Source: Nelumbo lutea (Eukaryota > Streptophyta > Magnoliopsida > Proteales > Nelumbonaceae). Taken from it: 64,000 nucleotides of DNA. Positions within the stretch are counted from its first letter, which is position 1, and every line of letters starts with the position of its first letter. The notes under the pieces were generated by a model. It ran no database searches. It was not told the DNA's origin and worked only from the letters and a program-made list of their open reading frames with translations. The stretch is taken from assembly GCA_022828595.1 (NCBI GenBank), contig JAKGHH010000003.1:55231759-55295758 (forward strand), given 5' to 3'. Below, piece by piece: positions 45,687 to 57,911 of the stretch. Both the position numbers and the translations under genes were made by a program.

Positions 45687-48600
45687 TCGTTTCATAGGTT
45701 GGGTCAAATCATCCTTCATCAATATTGTTGGCCCAATTCTACATAATGACTTAGACCAATCAATACCTTGTGAATTTTAATGAAAACCCACCTGATTGAT
45801 TATCTCTGTTATGATGCCGGTTGATTGGTTATAAGCTTTTTCCGGCTGGTATAATGTATCATTCCGGCATCATAGTCGAACCCAAGTTCTTATAGTCTGG
45901 ATGGCTATTATAAATCTAAACACAACTTTAGTACATGGTGGACTTTAAGGTAGATGTGGACAGCAAAGGACATAGCTGATCTAGGAAGTGGACAGTTTGG
46001 ATTTGGACAAGGTTCCTCATGTATTGTTTTTTCTACCAGCCCCCACTCATGACAAAGGAAAAGGGATTAGACTGCTCTATAATATATCTGATAATTCTGT
46101 TGTTACTAACTAATTGAAATTATGCAATTCCGAGTATTATGTATTTTAATGGAGTGGAGAAGATGACAAAAAATATATTGGGATATATCCACTTAAGATG
46201 TGCCTCCTGTCGTCTAAAACATTAAGACCATTATAGAATGAGAATTCTGATTATCTGGCGTCTTGAGAAGGGTGGACTGGATACACACCTAACCTCTGTC
46301 AATTTTGGCATGAAGTGGCCACTCTCAAACTCAAAACCCATATATGTTCTCATCACACTTGTCAATCTAAGATTTTACCATCTTAATAAGAAAGTGGCCC
46401 CTCTCCCATCATCTCTTCTGTTTAAATGAATTGTCATTCATCTTAAATAGATCTTGTTATGTCAATTATATAAGGGGTATATCTAAACTCAATAATATTA
46501 AAGGATCAACATAAAGATGAATAAGCAGCAGGAAGAAATTAAATAAAGTAGATCACTACAGTTTAAGTAAAGATAATACTCTACCTTGAGTGTTTTGGGT
46601 TTGAAAAAGATACATGGGTCTTTTGATAATTGCCTTCCTTTATTAATCTTCTTTTTCTTCCTGTTCTAATTCATTAAAAAAGTAAGCTAAGAGTTCTTTT
46701 TCCCTGTAGATTTTTATGGGATTTTTTTATTTTAAATTTCACTATGAAATATACCAGAGGAAAAAATTAATAAACTAAGAATGGTTTCCTTGGCTATACA
46801 CTTGATAAGACACCATATCCTTATTAACACTGTACCTAGCAGGGGTGCATTTGATATAAAATAATAAAAACAATTATATCAGATTATTAAACTAATCTTA
46901 ACTGTCACTTTTAACATCAATCATGAAATTCTTAAAACCTTTATGGAAATCAAGCAGTCTGACCACAACAAATTATAAAAATGATTAAAGGGCTTTAGCC
47001 TTTATGGACTAAAGCAAAAAAAAAAAAAAAAAAGAACAATAAAACAAAGTTAACTTTGAATTTGCAAAGTGCATGTCCCAGAATCATTGCATTGTTGAAG
47101 GAGATATGTTTCTTATATATAAATTCTCCTCCTCTTAAGAAAAGTACTAGGTAGTGCTAAGCATTACTGTGAACTTTTTCTGGGAATCCAGAAAAAAAAA
47201 AGCCATGTGGCACACCTACTTGTTTCTATCTTGCCCAATAATTGTCTCTAATAATTCCCTAACAATAATTCCATTCATTAATCTAAATTATTTAAATCAA
47301 CTCAGCTTCCAATGTGTCTCTTTTCTCCCATACAAATTCATCTGCTCACTGTTTGTCCAAATTAATAACTCTCTCTATTATGTTCCTGTTCCTAGAAATA
47401 AGTCATAGCTATAATTTTCTTCTATTATTAATTCATATTATTTAACCTTTCAACTCAAATACCACAAACCCTTTTATACTATTAATCTGATTAGGTCTTT
47501 GTACATGTATGTATTAATTAATTCTGAAAACTCTTTAATTTGCTAATTCTTTTCATTTAGAAGATATCTTTAATATAGCTAAATCTCGATTCATTGTTTA
47601 AACTCTTTTATTTGAAAGGTATTCTTCCCATGGTTAGGCCTTGATGTGTTTGATTTCCCTTTTATGTTTTAGTTTCTTCATTCCTTTATTTTCTTAACAA
47701 ATATGTTCTTTAAATTGTAAATTAAGTTGTGACTTTAAACCCATACTATGTTTTGGTGTTTTTATTTTCCTGTCAATTGCATGGGGTAGTTTGAATGAAA
47801 AGGAATTTTTTTTAGAAATATTCTTATTATTTCTGAAAGGCACAGAAGGAAGTAGATCTAATTGGTTTTCCTGAAGAACAGGGTGGTGATTAATGCTATG
47901 AGATCAATCGAAAGTCAATGGTTTCAGCCGTTCTAATTAATATTTGGATGATTATGGACAAGGATGAATATTGGATTGTACAACAACCAACTTTCTAATG
48001 GGAACCCACCGATTTCAATTCAAGAATACTATCAAGTCCATCCCATCTGTTAGGATGTCTAGAAGCTAAAATTAATGTTTCTTGATAGGCTAATACAAAT
48101 GCATCCACTGGGTGCAAATTGTATTTAATTTGAAATTAAAGTTGAAAATGGTTCCATGTGTAGTAGAAGTTTATTGCAGAAAACTAAAATGACAAAAGTG
48201 GACAAGTTGTTCTATTTTCTTATAGTTTTTTACTTTTTTATTTTCCTTCTCTTATGTAATTGAAAATTCAACATACGTATTTTTAATTTTAATTAAACAT
48301 TTTTCCTTTTACTTTTTTTAACTCTATTCTGGGGGAATAACAGAAGCAATAAAGAATTGGTGGCATCTCAAGGAATTCCATTTCCACAGCAAGAATGGTT
48401 CTTCAAATGTCCTACAAATGCCTGTTAATTATCTGTCTAATCACTTTGGTTTCGGTCTTGGAAATTTAATTTGATCTATATATACATTCAGTACTGATTC
48501 ACCAATTACCAACATGAGGCGTTCATAGGTTCAATTCATAACCCGTTTTTCTTTACAAGACGTTCAGGTAAGTACCCGCACTCTGCAACCACCCACAGGC

Positions 48601-48700
48601 CTGCCTGAACAATCCTTCCTTTTCTCTGTTTCCGTTGCTTTTAGCTCATGTGCTGTTTTTTAAGGTCGACTCTCAGAACACCATTGATTCTAACCTTTCT
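45687..48700. other. Intergenic, AT-rich
   Basis: No gene recognised on either strand, and no bounded repeat. A-run at 47015-47034. Confidence 0.5.
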
Positions 48701-50070
48701 GCTCTACCTTGCAACCAGCTGCGTAAGATTATAAATTAAGCAATAATAATGGGAGAGTCATGAGGAGTACTGCTCCAGAAAAACCAGAGTAATGCTGTTT
48801 GCGTACGTCTAGACTAATACACGAGGGGTTGGCCGTAAACCCAGATGCAGATAGACGAAAGAAGAAGAAGAAGAAGAGCATGGGTCCTAGCTCTAATGAA
48901 GGAGCATGTGAGAAGGCCCCACACATTCATGTTAGACAGGAGAAAAAGCACAGTACAGCAGATTAAGACAAATCGCCGAGATAAGGTAAAGAAAGTAATG
49001 TCCTTGACTGACAGTGACAAGATAAGAAAACCTATTTTAGGACTCAAAAACAGCGTATTAAGTAATGAACCAGAAAAAAACATGATGATATCTTAATCAC
49101 TGGCAGAGCATCATCCCGGCGAAGGCACCGCCGCACCGGTGGATGCTCGAAGATACAGAACAATGGCTAAGAGATCAAACCAACAATTCTAAACAAGGAA
49201 TTAGCCAATCCCAATAATGGTTAAGAGATCAAACCAACTGAACAAAAAACGGGAGTAAACAAGAGGTTAACCCCGTGAAGGGCCAACACTGACCAGGTGA
49301 CTAGAACTCTAACTAGTTGGAGGCTTTGCTGGAACCTACCGGGTAAAACAATGTCCGTAATGGAAAAGAAAGGCTAGATCTGAACTTCTGAAATGTGAAA
49401 GAAATGACGGAAGCCTGATGGAGGATCAGACTCCTAGAAGATGAACCACAGCCAACGAAGTGATCTTTGCAAAGGAAGGTCTCTCAGAAACGATTAGTAA
49501 ACGGAACAAGGCTGCTGGATGGCCTACAAGTAAAACATGAAATGGGTAACTACTATTACTCTCTCTCTCTATCTCTCTCTCTCTCTCTCCCCCCTATCTA
49601 GGAGACTATGACAAAGATCGTAAAGGATAACTCTAGTCTTGGTTTGTATGACCAAGGAGAGTGATGGATGGAAGATATATGGTGCGAGGAAAGAAAAACT
49701 TGATCATGAAACCTCATAGTACCTCGGACCTGAAAGCACTCAAAGCAGCAAAATGAATGAAATTCAGGAGAGCAATGCCCTAAGACAAGCATACCCTAGA
49801 AGCTAGCTACGAGAAAAAAAAAAGTCCAGAACTGATTACGAAGTAAAAATAGAAAACACCAGTTCAAAAGCAAAGGTGTTTGCATCATTGAATCCAACAA
49901 AACCCAAGTTGGCAGCCTAAGAAACCCATTGAACAGGTGAGCCAAAATAGAATACCAAGTCCAACTCAGAAGACATGGATGTGCAACAATGAGCTCAGAC
50001 GACTTGCATCGTTGCATGAGGACATGGATCCTGAAGATGACCTGTTAGGAGGTGAGGAGGATCTCCTTTT
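48701..50070. other. Anciently coding-like region, unidentified
   Basis: Less AT-rich than its flanks, with a GC-rich patch at 49106-49150 and a (CT)n run at 49559-49589. Frames are short (65-90 codons) and overlapping. None shows a recognised motif. It could be a decayed retroelement ORF or gene fragment. Confidence 0.3.
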
Positions 50071-50285
50071 TGAGGAAAACCTGGAGACGGAAATGAGAGA
50101 GAATGAAACCTTACTGAATAACCATCTTGCCTTGATGAAGAAAACAGTATGAACACACAGATGTGAGAAAACCCTGTACAAGGAAATGAGAGAGAATGAA
50201 ACCTTACTAAATAATCTTCTTTGCCATGAATGAAGAAAAGAATCAGAATGACCCACTGGACGAACAGTATGAACACAGATGCTAT
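50071..50285. repeat. Imperfect tandem duplication, about 93-120 bp
   Basis: 'Gaaatgagagagaatgaaac' starts at 50090 and again at 50183. 'Acagtatgaacac' occurs at 50145 and 50264. An insertion of about 27 bp lies in the second unit. The segment overlaps a 71-codon Glu/Leu-rich frame (49937-50152) that I do not consider a gene. Confidence 0.7.
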
Positions 50286-51505
50286 AGCAATGGAACTGGA
50301 AGGAGAAGGTTGAAGTGAGGAGTGAGGACAAAAACATCAGAGTTGAGAATGAAGCCAACAAAAAACTGACTGTTACCAATGAAAGTCTTGGACTACTGGA
50401 AATTGGAATGTTAGAGGAGCAGGTCACCGCAGGACCTCAGTTGGAATTCAAAGTGCTTCAAACTCATTCTGAGTACAACACGACCCATGCCTTGTCAAAT
50501 CATGCTAAAAGGCATCCAAGGTGGGGAGAGCTTTCTGAGAAGCTTCAAACAATGAATTAACTTAGTCTTAGGCTGTGATTAGCAATCAGTGATTAATTTT
50601 GATGAAAAACGGGGAAAAAAGCTCACACCCCTGAATACCGGCTCCAAAATCACGTAAGCAAATGTGGTTTATGGTCTTGGTTATAAAGGTCAAATTTTCA
50701 CGTGAAACTGTGAAAGAACAATCAAATCAAGGAAACATTAACTGGACAGAGCTTTAGAGGCTGTTTGATAACAGTTGAATTGTCTGAACTCGATTGCTTA
50801 TTGGTTTGTCCATTAGTGGAGCAAACAGTTTGTATAGTGAAATGTTTAGTGAACATTGCTTTGGAGTCTTTCATGTCAACAATAGTTTGATTTGGCGTCT
50901 TTTAGTGAATAGTTTGTGGTAGATCCAGGCATGGATGAGGAAGACAACATTCTAACAGAAGAAGTTATTAACATAAGATTTTTGTTTTTTTGGTGAAAAT
51001 TAACAAAGAAATCAAATATGTATGGAGGCTCTAGAGACAATGCTGACATGAAAACACCTAGATTGGATGGTTCAAGTATTTTTATATTAATGGTAGTGAG
51101 GGCCTTTTCATCTGACTGGATAAGACTTTTATTGCTCTTATATCCAAAGGAAAGAATCTTGACAATTCAAACCATTTGGGGCTGGTAAGCCCATCTATTG
51201 TGGTTTATAAGATCGACCATAGTTGGAATTAATTTTAGTTAATTAATTAAGTTTGGTTTTTCATAAAATTGTCTCCCCCTTTCAATGTTGTCTCTTTTTC
51301 CAGTAAATAAATTAATGATAATTAACATCTGAAGCGAAATAAATTAGTGTGTTTTCTGTAGCAAGTTCAATACAGAAAGAATTCTAACCATCTTAATTAA
51401 ATGGAACTACATTAGATTCTGGTAAGTGGAAGTGGACCTCCTAATAATAAACCTTCTAAGTATTTTGTAAAGAATCAACCAATCAAGGAGATCTTTATTC
51501 TTCAT
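50286..51505. other. Intergenic
   Basis: An 81-codon frame (50315-50560, +) shows no motif. Otherwise AT-rich and featureless. Confidence 0.4.
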
Positions 51506-52530
51506 ACATTTTTAATGAAGTTTAGATATGCTCACCAGACATTTCACTTGTCAGATGTGAGCCAAAGTTAAACGAAAAAACAAAAACATAATTTGGAATA
51601 AAGACACCACAGACAAGTCCCGCCAATAATATTACCATACTCCATTAATTCTGAGTATGATACACGGTGTTTATAAGAGCATCCCTAGGCAATATGCAAC
51701 TATAATAATGAAGCTTTTAAACATTTTGTTAGGGCATTAAGTCAAAATGTAAGTTTTATTAAATCATCAATATTATATGTCCTAATAATTTTTCAAATAG
51801 TTTCCACAATATAAAAGAAGTACCAAGGTACACCAACTGCATGTCCATGAGAGAGTTATATAACAGACTTTCAGCTACTATGTAGAAATAATAAAAGAAT
51901 GGCTCAAAGTTTGAAAACAAAAACTACTATTATGAGCAAGAGGAGTATCACTAATTAAATTGGTCACAAGAGCTATTCCTTACTACTTGTTGTGATGAGA
52001 TACTTTCTGTTCCTCAAGACATTTTTAATAAATTTGTTTATAGAAGTTCTCACCAGACATTTCACTTGTCAGATATGAGCAAAAAAAAGTTGGAATAAAG
52101 AAATCACAGCCAAGTCCCACCATTACATACTCCAATTTGCATATGACTACATGATCTTAATAAGGGCATCCCTAGAAATATGCAATTATAATAATAAATA
52201 ACTTTTAAACAATTTATTAGGGAATTAAGTCAAAAAGTAAATTTTAATAAATCATCAATATTATATCCTAACAATTTTCAAATAGTTTCCATAAGATAAT
52301 AGGGATGCCAAGGTACATCACCAACTGCATGTCCATGGAGAGTAATAAAAATAAACAAAAAGGAAACTTTCAACTATATGTTGAAATAATTAAAGAAGGG
52401 CTCAAGGTTTGAAAAGAAAATCTACTATTTGTGGCCTTGTGGGCAAGAAGAGTGGAAATGTGTAACTAATAATTAAATTGGCCAAAAGATCCATTCCTTA
52501 TTACTGGGTGAGATGCTTTCTGTTCCTCAA
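51506..52530. repeat. Tandem duplication of a 513-bp unit
   Basis: 51506-52018 and 52019-52530 align end to end. Shared words include 'ctcaccagacatttcacttg', 'aaatcatcaatattatat', 'ccaactgcatgtccatg' and 'ctttctgttcctcaa'. Small indels and many substitutions show it is older than the 124-bp duplication at 20863. No coding capacity. The right edge meets a LINE fragment. Confidence 0.85.
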
Positions 52531-52532
52531 AG

Positions 52533-52740
52533 GAAACTTGGAGGAAATTAACACATAATCCAGATGCAATTCCTCTATTGGAGGGGAATCAAGAAGGCCA
52601 TGTTGCTTTAATTGGTTGGAGGAGGGTTTGCAAACAAAAGAATAAGGGAGGCTTAGGAATAAGAAAGGCAATAGATAGTAAAAGACAAGCATAGCTAAAC
52701 TCGGATGGAGTACCCTACAATTAATACTCTTATGATAACT
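52533..52740 (+). pseudogene. LINE ORF2 fragment, post-RT region
   Basis: The plus-strand frame reads 'LLEGNQEGHVALIGWRRVCK' then 'QKNKGGLGIRKAIDSKRQA' before a TAG. This is the conserved stretch after the reverse transcriptase of plant LINEs (W..VC.PK..GGLGIR), just before the zf-RVT region. The rest of the LINE is absent. Non-functional. Confidence 0.65.
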
Positions 52741-53239
52741 TATGGGTTGAAATAATCTGAACAAAATAACTAAGTTGGACCTTCTTTGAAGAAAACCAAA
52801 ACAAAGACATTTGTACTCATGGAGTCATGGATAGGCATCTTTCAAGGTAGAGAACTAATAATAAAATGGCCTGCAACATCAACAATAAGTGGCATAGCTT
52901 AAACAAGAGGATCTAGTTAGAAAATATAATGAAAGAACATCGAGGCTATTCACATGCCCTGATGAAGCAAAGAGGACAAGATAAGGAAAGGTGAAAGTAA
53001 CTAATACTCTATAAATTCAGACATGTAGCTAGGGGTGAGTAGTGGTTACATAAAAGAAGACCTTAATTTGGAGGGACGCTAATGAAGAATAACAAGTCAA
53101 AACAGATTTCTCCTACTGAATTTTACAATAGAAATCACCCAAACCTATAAAGAAGAGCATTCAACGACCAAGGCTTGCATTAAAAGAAAAAAGAAATCTA
53201 ACAAGAGCACCTCCATTAAAATCTAGGGATGTACTAATA
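52741..53239. other. Intergenic, no clear feature
   Basis: May contain more of the LINE fragment to the left, but no motif was recognised. Confidence 0.4.
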
Positions 53240-53543
53240 CAATGTTTTCGAATTGCCATTGATTTGGACGTCCAGACTGTTCAGCCCAGGAACCATTCAG
53301 GCAACCGGTTCTATTTTACACCAAATCCGATCCTTAGCCAAAAATTGTTGAATTGGTCAACAATTCGTTGACCTGGATAGTCGAACCGTTGATCCATTCG
53401 ACCCATTCAATGGTTTTGACTATTTTTTTTTATTTTTATTTTTTGTCAGAATGAATAATCTATTTAAACCAAATGGTTAAGCCATCAACCCGGAAACCAA
53501 TGACCATAACAGTTTTAGTTCCAGGTTGGTTTTTAAAACATTG
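53240..53543. repeat. Possible MITE, 304 bp
   Basis: Ends 'caatgttttcgaattg' and, complemented, 'caatgttttaaaaacc' form short inverted repeats. The interior has 'gaaccgttgatcc' and 'accggttcta' words like the 4560-4830 element. No target duplication. Confidence 0.4.
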
Positions 53544-54453
53544 CAAGAATGCCCATATCCCAAAATCAACCTTGTTACATGTCTATTAAATTTTAGGTTT
53601 CATAGTTTTTGTAGGGTGTGGAGGGCAGAACCGCTGGACTACACCCTATTCAGTGATTTTACTAATCATGCCTATAGACATCCAAATACATCTGTCTCAC
53701 CTCTTCTACTTCTAGGGTCGAGGCCTCTTTCTCAACCTAAACCCAACATACATACAGACACACCATGTGCATGCTAGCCCTAATTAGGTAACCCTTAACC
53801 TTGAGTCTTGGATGTGAAAACGTATTTTAAAAACAAAAAGAAGTGAGGCTAGGTTTGATCAGGAATAGAGTTAGGGACCAACTTATATTTTAAAATTTGA
53901 CCAATGGCCAACACATTTTTCCTCTGGTCGTGATTCTATGTTTCAACCATCTAGGTTGAATAGTTCCAACCGAGTTATAACTAAAATTATAACCTTGGGA
54001 TTTTCTTAAAAAAAAACGATTATAAACTTAGTTATTCATTAAAAACACAAGATTAAGCTTTGGTTTCAAACATGATGATCATGGGTTGGGCCCGGCTTCC
54101 AAATAACAAAAACATAAGTTTCAATTTCAAACCCTAGATGTAGAAAGAGATCAAAGAAGAGAAATAATTATTTGCCTGAATGCTACAATGAGGATCAGGT
54201 AGGTACAATGTTGTAAGCATGTTTAATGAGCATTTGAAATGTTGTTTGACACCTGTCCCTTAAAATACCCTCAGCCCACCCTTGAAAAAGATTAAAACCC
54301 ACTTCTAACAGTTGTCAAAATATTCATCAAGTACTCATTTAACGTGGTTACTTATGTTGTTCTTACTAGATCTGGTCCCGTTAATCTGCCATAATGTAAG
54401 TTACGTTCCTCGGGTGCACTGGCTGTTCAGACGTCTGATGGGACCAAAAAGTA

Positions 54454-54484
<31 letters not shown>

Positions 54485-54654
54485 GTTTTTTGGAAAAGAA
54501 TAAGATATCACCAAAATAGAAGATAGCATATTAGGTGTATACAACTAAAGATGCTAAAGAAGACACCCATAAACATTACAAAACCCAGATCCAGATTAGG
54601 CACAAAACTAGAGACCAACTCAAGTATGAAAAGTAACTTAAATTTAAAAATTAA
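53544..54654. other. Intergenic
   Basis: No gene recognised; holds a GA microsatellite at 54455-54480. Confidence 0.45.
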
Positions 54655-54996
54655 GGCCCCATTTGGCACGTCTTTTCCCATAGGTTGTCATCTTTTTAGA
54701 AGTCTGACAACCCACGTTTTCATCTTAACTTTTCAGTTTGGTTGGGAAAAAATCTAACTGTTAAATGACGTCGTAGCAAAAATTTGCATAATGCCCATTT
54801 TGGCCGATTTTCAAGAAGCTCCAAATTAAACTTTTTGGTTTTTCTCAACTCACCTTCGCACGGAAAGACATGCTGAAAGACACACCTTAACCAAATGGTC
54901 TTTAGGCTATCAAGATCTTAACGCAAAAGTTCACTATGTCTTTTGACTATCAAAACTTCCAAAAGATCTTTTAAGAAAGACTTGTCAAACGACCCC
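54655..54996. mobile_element. Tourist-like MITE, family 4, second copy
   Basis: TAA flanks both ends (54652-54654, 54997-54999). Ends 'ggccccatttggcacgtctt' and, complemented, 'ggggtcgtttgacaagtctt' are inverted repeats. Length and internal words match 17584-17933. Confidence 0.8.
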
Positions 54997-55176
54997 TAAG
55001 TAATCTTAAATTTAAATCTTAGGTATCTTTTTGAGGAAAAGTAACTTATATTAAAAGATATTAAATTTAAAAATTAAATAAATTAAATGTATATAATAAA
55101 ATGACAACTTTACAGCATATACTATCAAATGATTGAAGTTAAAGAGTTAGCTTCTATCTCTCTTGCTCCATCAATC

Positions 55177-55327
55177 CAGTCCGGATCTGCTGACCATGAC
55201 ACATTGCTGGCCATGCACATCCAGCTATACATCGGGAATACCGGTGTTTTAAAGTTCAACCAATGTTCCTGATGTGCAGCAAGATGCGCGTGACAAGCAA
55301 CGTGTCATGGCCAGCAGATCCAAACTC
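55177..55327. mobile_element. Mutator-like MITE
   Basis: Ends 'cagtccggatctgctgacca' and, complemented, 'gagtttggatctgctggcca' are long inverted repeats. Flanking 9-mers ccatcaatc and ccatcaaca agree at 7 of 9. The ends match the 8043-8224 element. Confidence 0.7.
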
Positions 55328-55347
55328 CCATCAACATCTACTAGAGA

Positions 55348-55507
55348 AAGTTCAGATTGCCACCCCGTAGAGTATGCCCCACACGTACCCCACATGCACA
55401 TCTCACCATGCATTGGGAATATCTCCTGTACTTGTCATATTTCTTAATACATGTGGTTGGGTTGGGATATGCTGTGGGGCACACTCTGTGAGGTGTTGAT
55501 GCAAAAC
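55348..55507. mobile_element. Mutator-like MITE, worn copy adjacent to the previous one
   Basis: Opposed arms 'gtagagtatgccccacacg' and 'ctgtggggcacactctgtg' enclose 'catgcattgggaatatctcc', as in 18383-18573. The ends are eroded and no duplication was seen. Only about 20 bp separates it from 55177-55327. Confidence 0.5.
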
Positions 55508-55711
55508 AAGGCATTGACATGGAAAGTTCCAGCTTATTTATTTTTCTGAACTTTCGTGGTGAGCCCTTAGTATTTGAAGATACTATCAGCCTTCCTATGT
55601 TGAGTTTCTTAATGTTTCTATTTTTGATTGTTTGGATGGGGTTGACTAGTTCAGGGAGAGCTTATTGCTCTTGGGAGTTGGGGCAAGGGAAGCTACATCC
55701 TCTCCTGAAAG

Positions 55712-55931
55712 GTTTAAAATATCGATAAAGGCCGATACGCCTCTGTTTCATGACTTGCTTCCCCCCCCCCCTCCCCTTTTTTTTTTAGTTTCTTTTTCAA
55801 TCTAGTTCAGAGAGATTGGTTTAAGGCCCCTCTACCCCCTGAACCAGGGTCTAACCCAAAATTCCCCCTATAGGGACATATCGGGAAGTCCCCGATACAG
55901 TATATATTGGCTAATATGGGCTGATACATTG
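55712..55931. repeat. Dispersed 'atatcgata' repeat, copy 2
   Basis: Parallels 7238-7399: 'aaatatcgata', 'ccgatacg', homopolymer C and T runs, 'ggtttaaggcccctctacc'. This copy extends further right, to 'ggctgatacattgtg'. Family unknown. Confidence 0.5.
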
Positions 55932-57911
55932 TGATTTTTTAATTCTTGCTCCCCTGTATCTTTTTATATATTATTTTTTATAATAATTAATAAAATTTCA
56001 AAGTGACCACCCTTTTGCTTGGAGTAAATTTTGAGTTAAAAAGATGACATGAACTATCATTCGTGTAACAGGTTGAATAATATATCCAGTGGTTTGACCA
56101 TCTATGTCAATGTTTGTTGAACCAATTCAACGGTTTTTGGTTTTTCACAGATTTGGGAAAAATATGGAATCAATTTCTTTTCCCTTGTGGGTGATGAGTA
56201 TGGTCCGATCATCATCTAGGTCAAGTAGGTTCAACAACTCGATTTGGGCTTGGGTTCACCTCAACCGGATCCAACCCATCGCATCCTCATTTACCCTCAA
56301 CTATTACATTGTACAATGCAGTGGTGCACTCATCATTTAATTTCATGGCATGGCTGTACGTACTGACTCGGCCTCCATTTCAATGGACATCTCTGGGCAT
56401 GAAATAACGTTTAACCAACACAACCAGAGATATGAAGCAGAATAAAATAAAACCCAAAACAAAATTAAATGAAAATCTATATTTTTTTTTCATTTACACT
56501 TTCATACATTTGTACTGATGCAAATAAAATTGCACTATAACCAAACACAGCCTTAAACATCATAACGTGACGAGGCTCATACTGATGCATGTACCTGACT
56601 TTGATCTTGTAGCCGCTTTTGTGAAGTAAATTGCCAACACAAGTTTGGATAAATCCAAATCATTTGTCGGCTCTGTTTCTCAAAACTGTACTGTTTTGGT
56701 TGGGTTGGCACGAGTCTGAGTGGATGAGTACTATAATTTCTGTTTTCATCGATCTTTCACTTATTTGACCATCACCTTGAGTATCTGTTATTAATGTTTG
56801 TTTCGGGCAAACGATCGGATAAGCCAATTGATAGAAGCCACGTGTCTGTGCTCTAGATCTTGGGACAATACGGGCAGAACCTGAAGACAACCATGGTGGG
56901 ACCTAGTGCCCACAAAAGACAAAGACACCATAACAGACGGCCCATTTCTCTCATCAGAGTTCACTTTGGCATCCCGTCAATAACGGATGGGTGGTTCAAT
57001 TGCCTATTTGAGGCAAAGGGTAAGGTTTAGAAGCAGGAGAGGTAGCCACGTGGCCTCTACATCAAATGAACATTTGAAACTATTAATGTGGGCCAGTTTT
57101 GCACTAATAGAACTCCATTAATGACACGTAGGGGAGCCACGGTGGATAAAGTACGTCTCTCTGACCTCTATAATGAGTTATGATAACTCGTTTCATCGCA
57201 GTGGCTAAGTCCCTCGAATGTGCCATCATCCCAAGAGAAATTCGTTCTTAGCACATGATTGTGAGCAGAGTCCAAAAGGATCGATCATAGCCGAGACATA
57301 TCACATGAGAATCCTAAGAGAAAAGGGAATCTTAGTCCCAAAGGATCCTCCCTGGACATGTGGAAAAGTTCTAGAGGAGTTTATCCGATTAGAGATCCTT
57401 TGGGGCATGTGGAAAAGCCTATGCATGAGATCAGTTTCAAGAACCCTTTTGCATCCTAACTTCCTGAATTCCCCTACCTCTCGCCATTACCCTTTACCTT
57501 CTCATAGACCTCCGGTCATCTTTTATCTTTCAAAGGGTCCATCCTTTATCGCCTTACCATCATACTTACAAAGATATTCACAATAGAAAGCTGATAAGGA
57601 TTATGAGAACGGTGTGAGCACAATTTTGTGGGGTTGAATCCACCCTCAACCAGGGCAAGGGGAAGGGACCACGTGGACTGACATAAAAAAGTGATACACT
57701 CCCCTTGACAAGATCAAAGACATCAAAAGAAGGCCTTATTATGATGGCTTACTCAAAATCACATGGGTTAGATGGGGCCTTCCCTAATGGAAGGGTTATA
57801 AATATCACCCAACCAACAGCATTGGTAGACAGCCCTAGCATAAAACAAATACTCGCAATGCTGGTTTGGTTAAGTCTGTGACAGACGTTGGTAATAACAT
57901 GATTTAGTAAT
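55932..57911. other. Intergenic, possibly with unassigned LTR sequence
   Basis: No coding motif. 56940-57900 is richer in GC than its surroundings and contains 'ggttataaatatcacccaa' (TATA-like, about 57796), reminiscent of an LTR promoter. No LTR ends or primer site were found, so this is not called. Confidence 0.35.

Noticed and set aside
45130..45687. 185-codon open frame on the minus strand
   Set aside because: It lies within the LTR, starts at its very edge and has no known motif; the GC-richer LTR favours chance open frames.
52501..52764. 87-codon minus-strand ORF with hydrophobic runs
   Set aside because: The plus strand here reads as a LINE ORF2 fragment, which explains the open frame.
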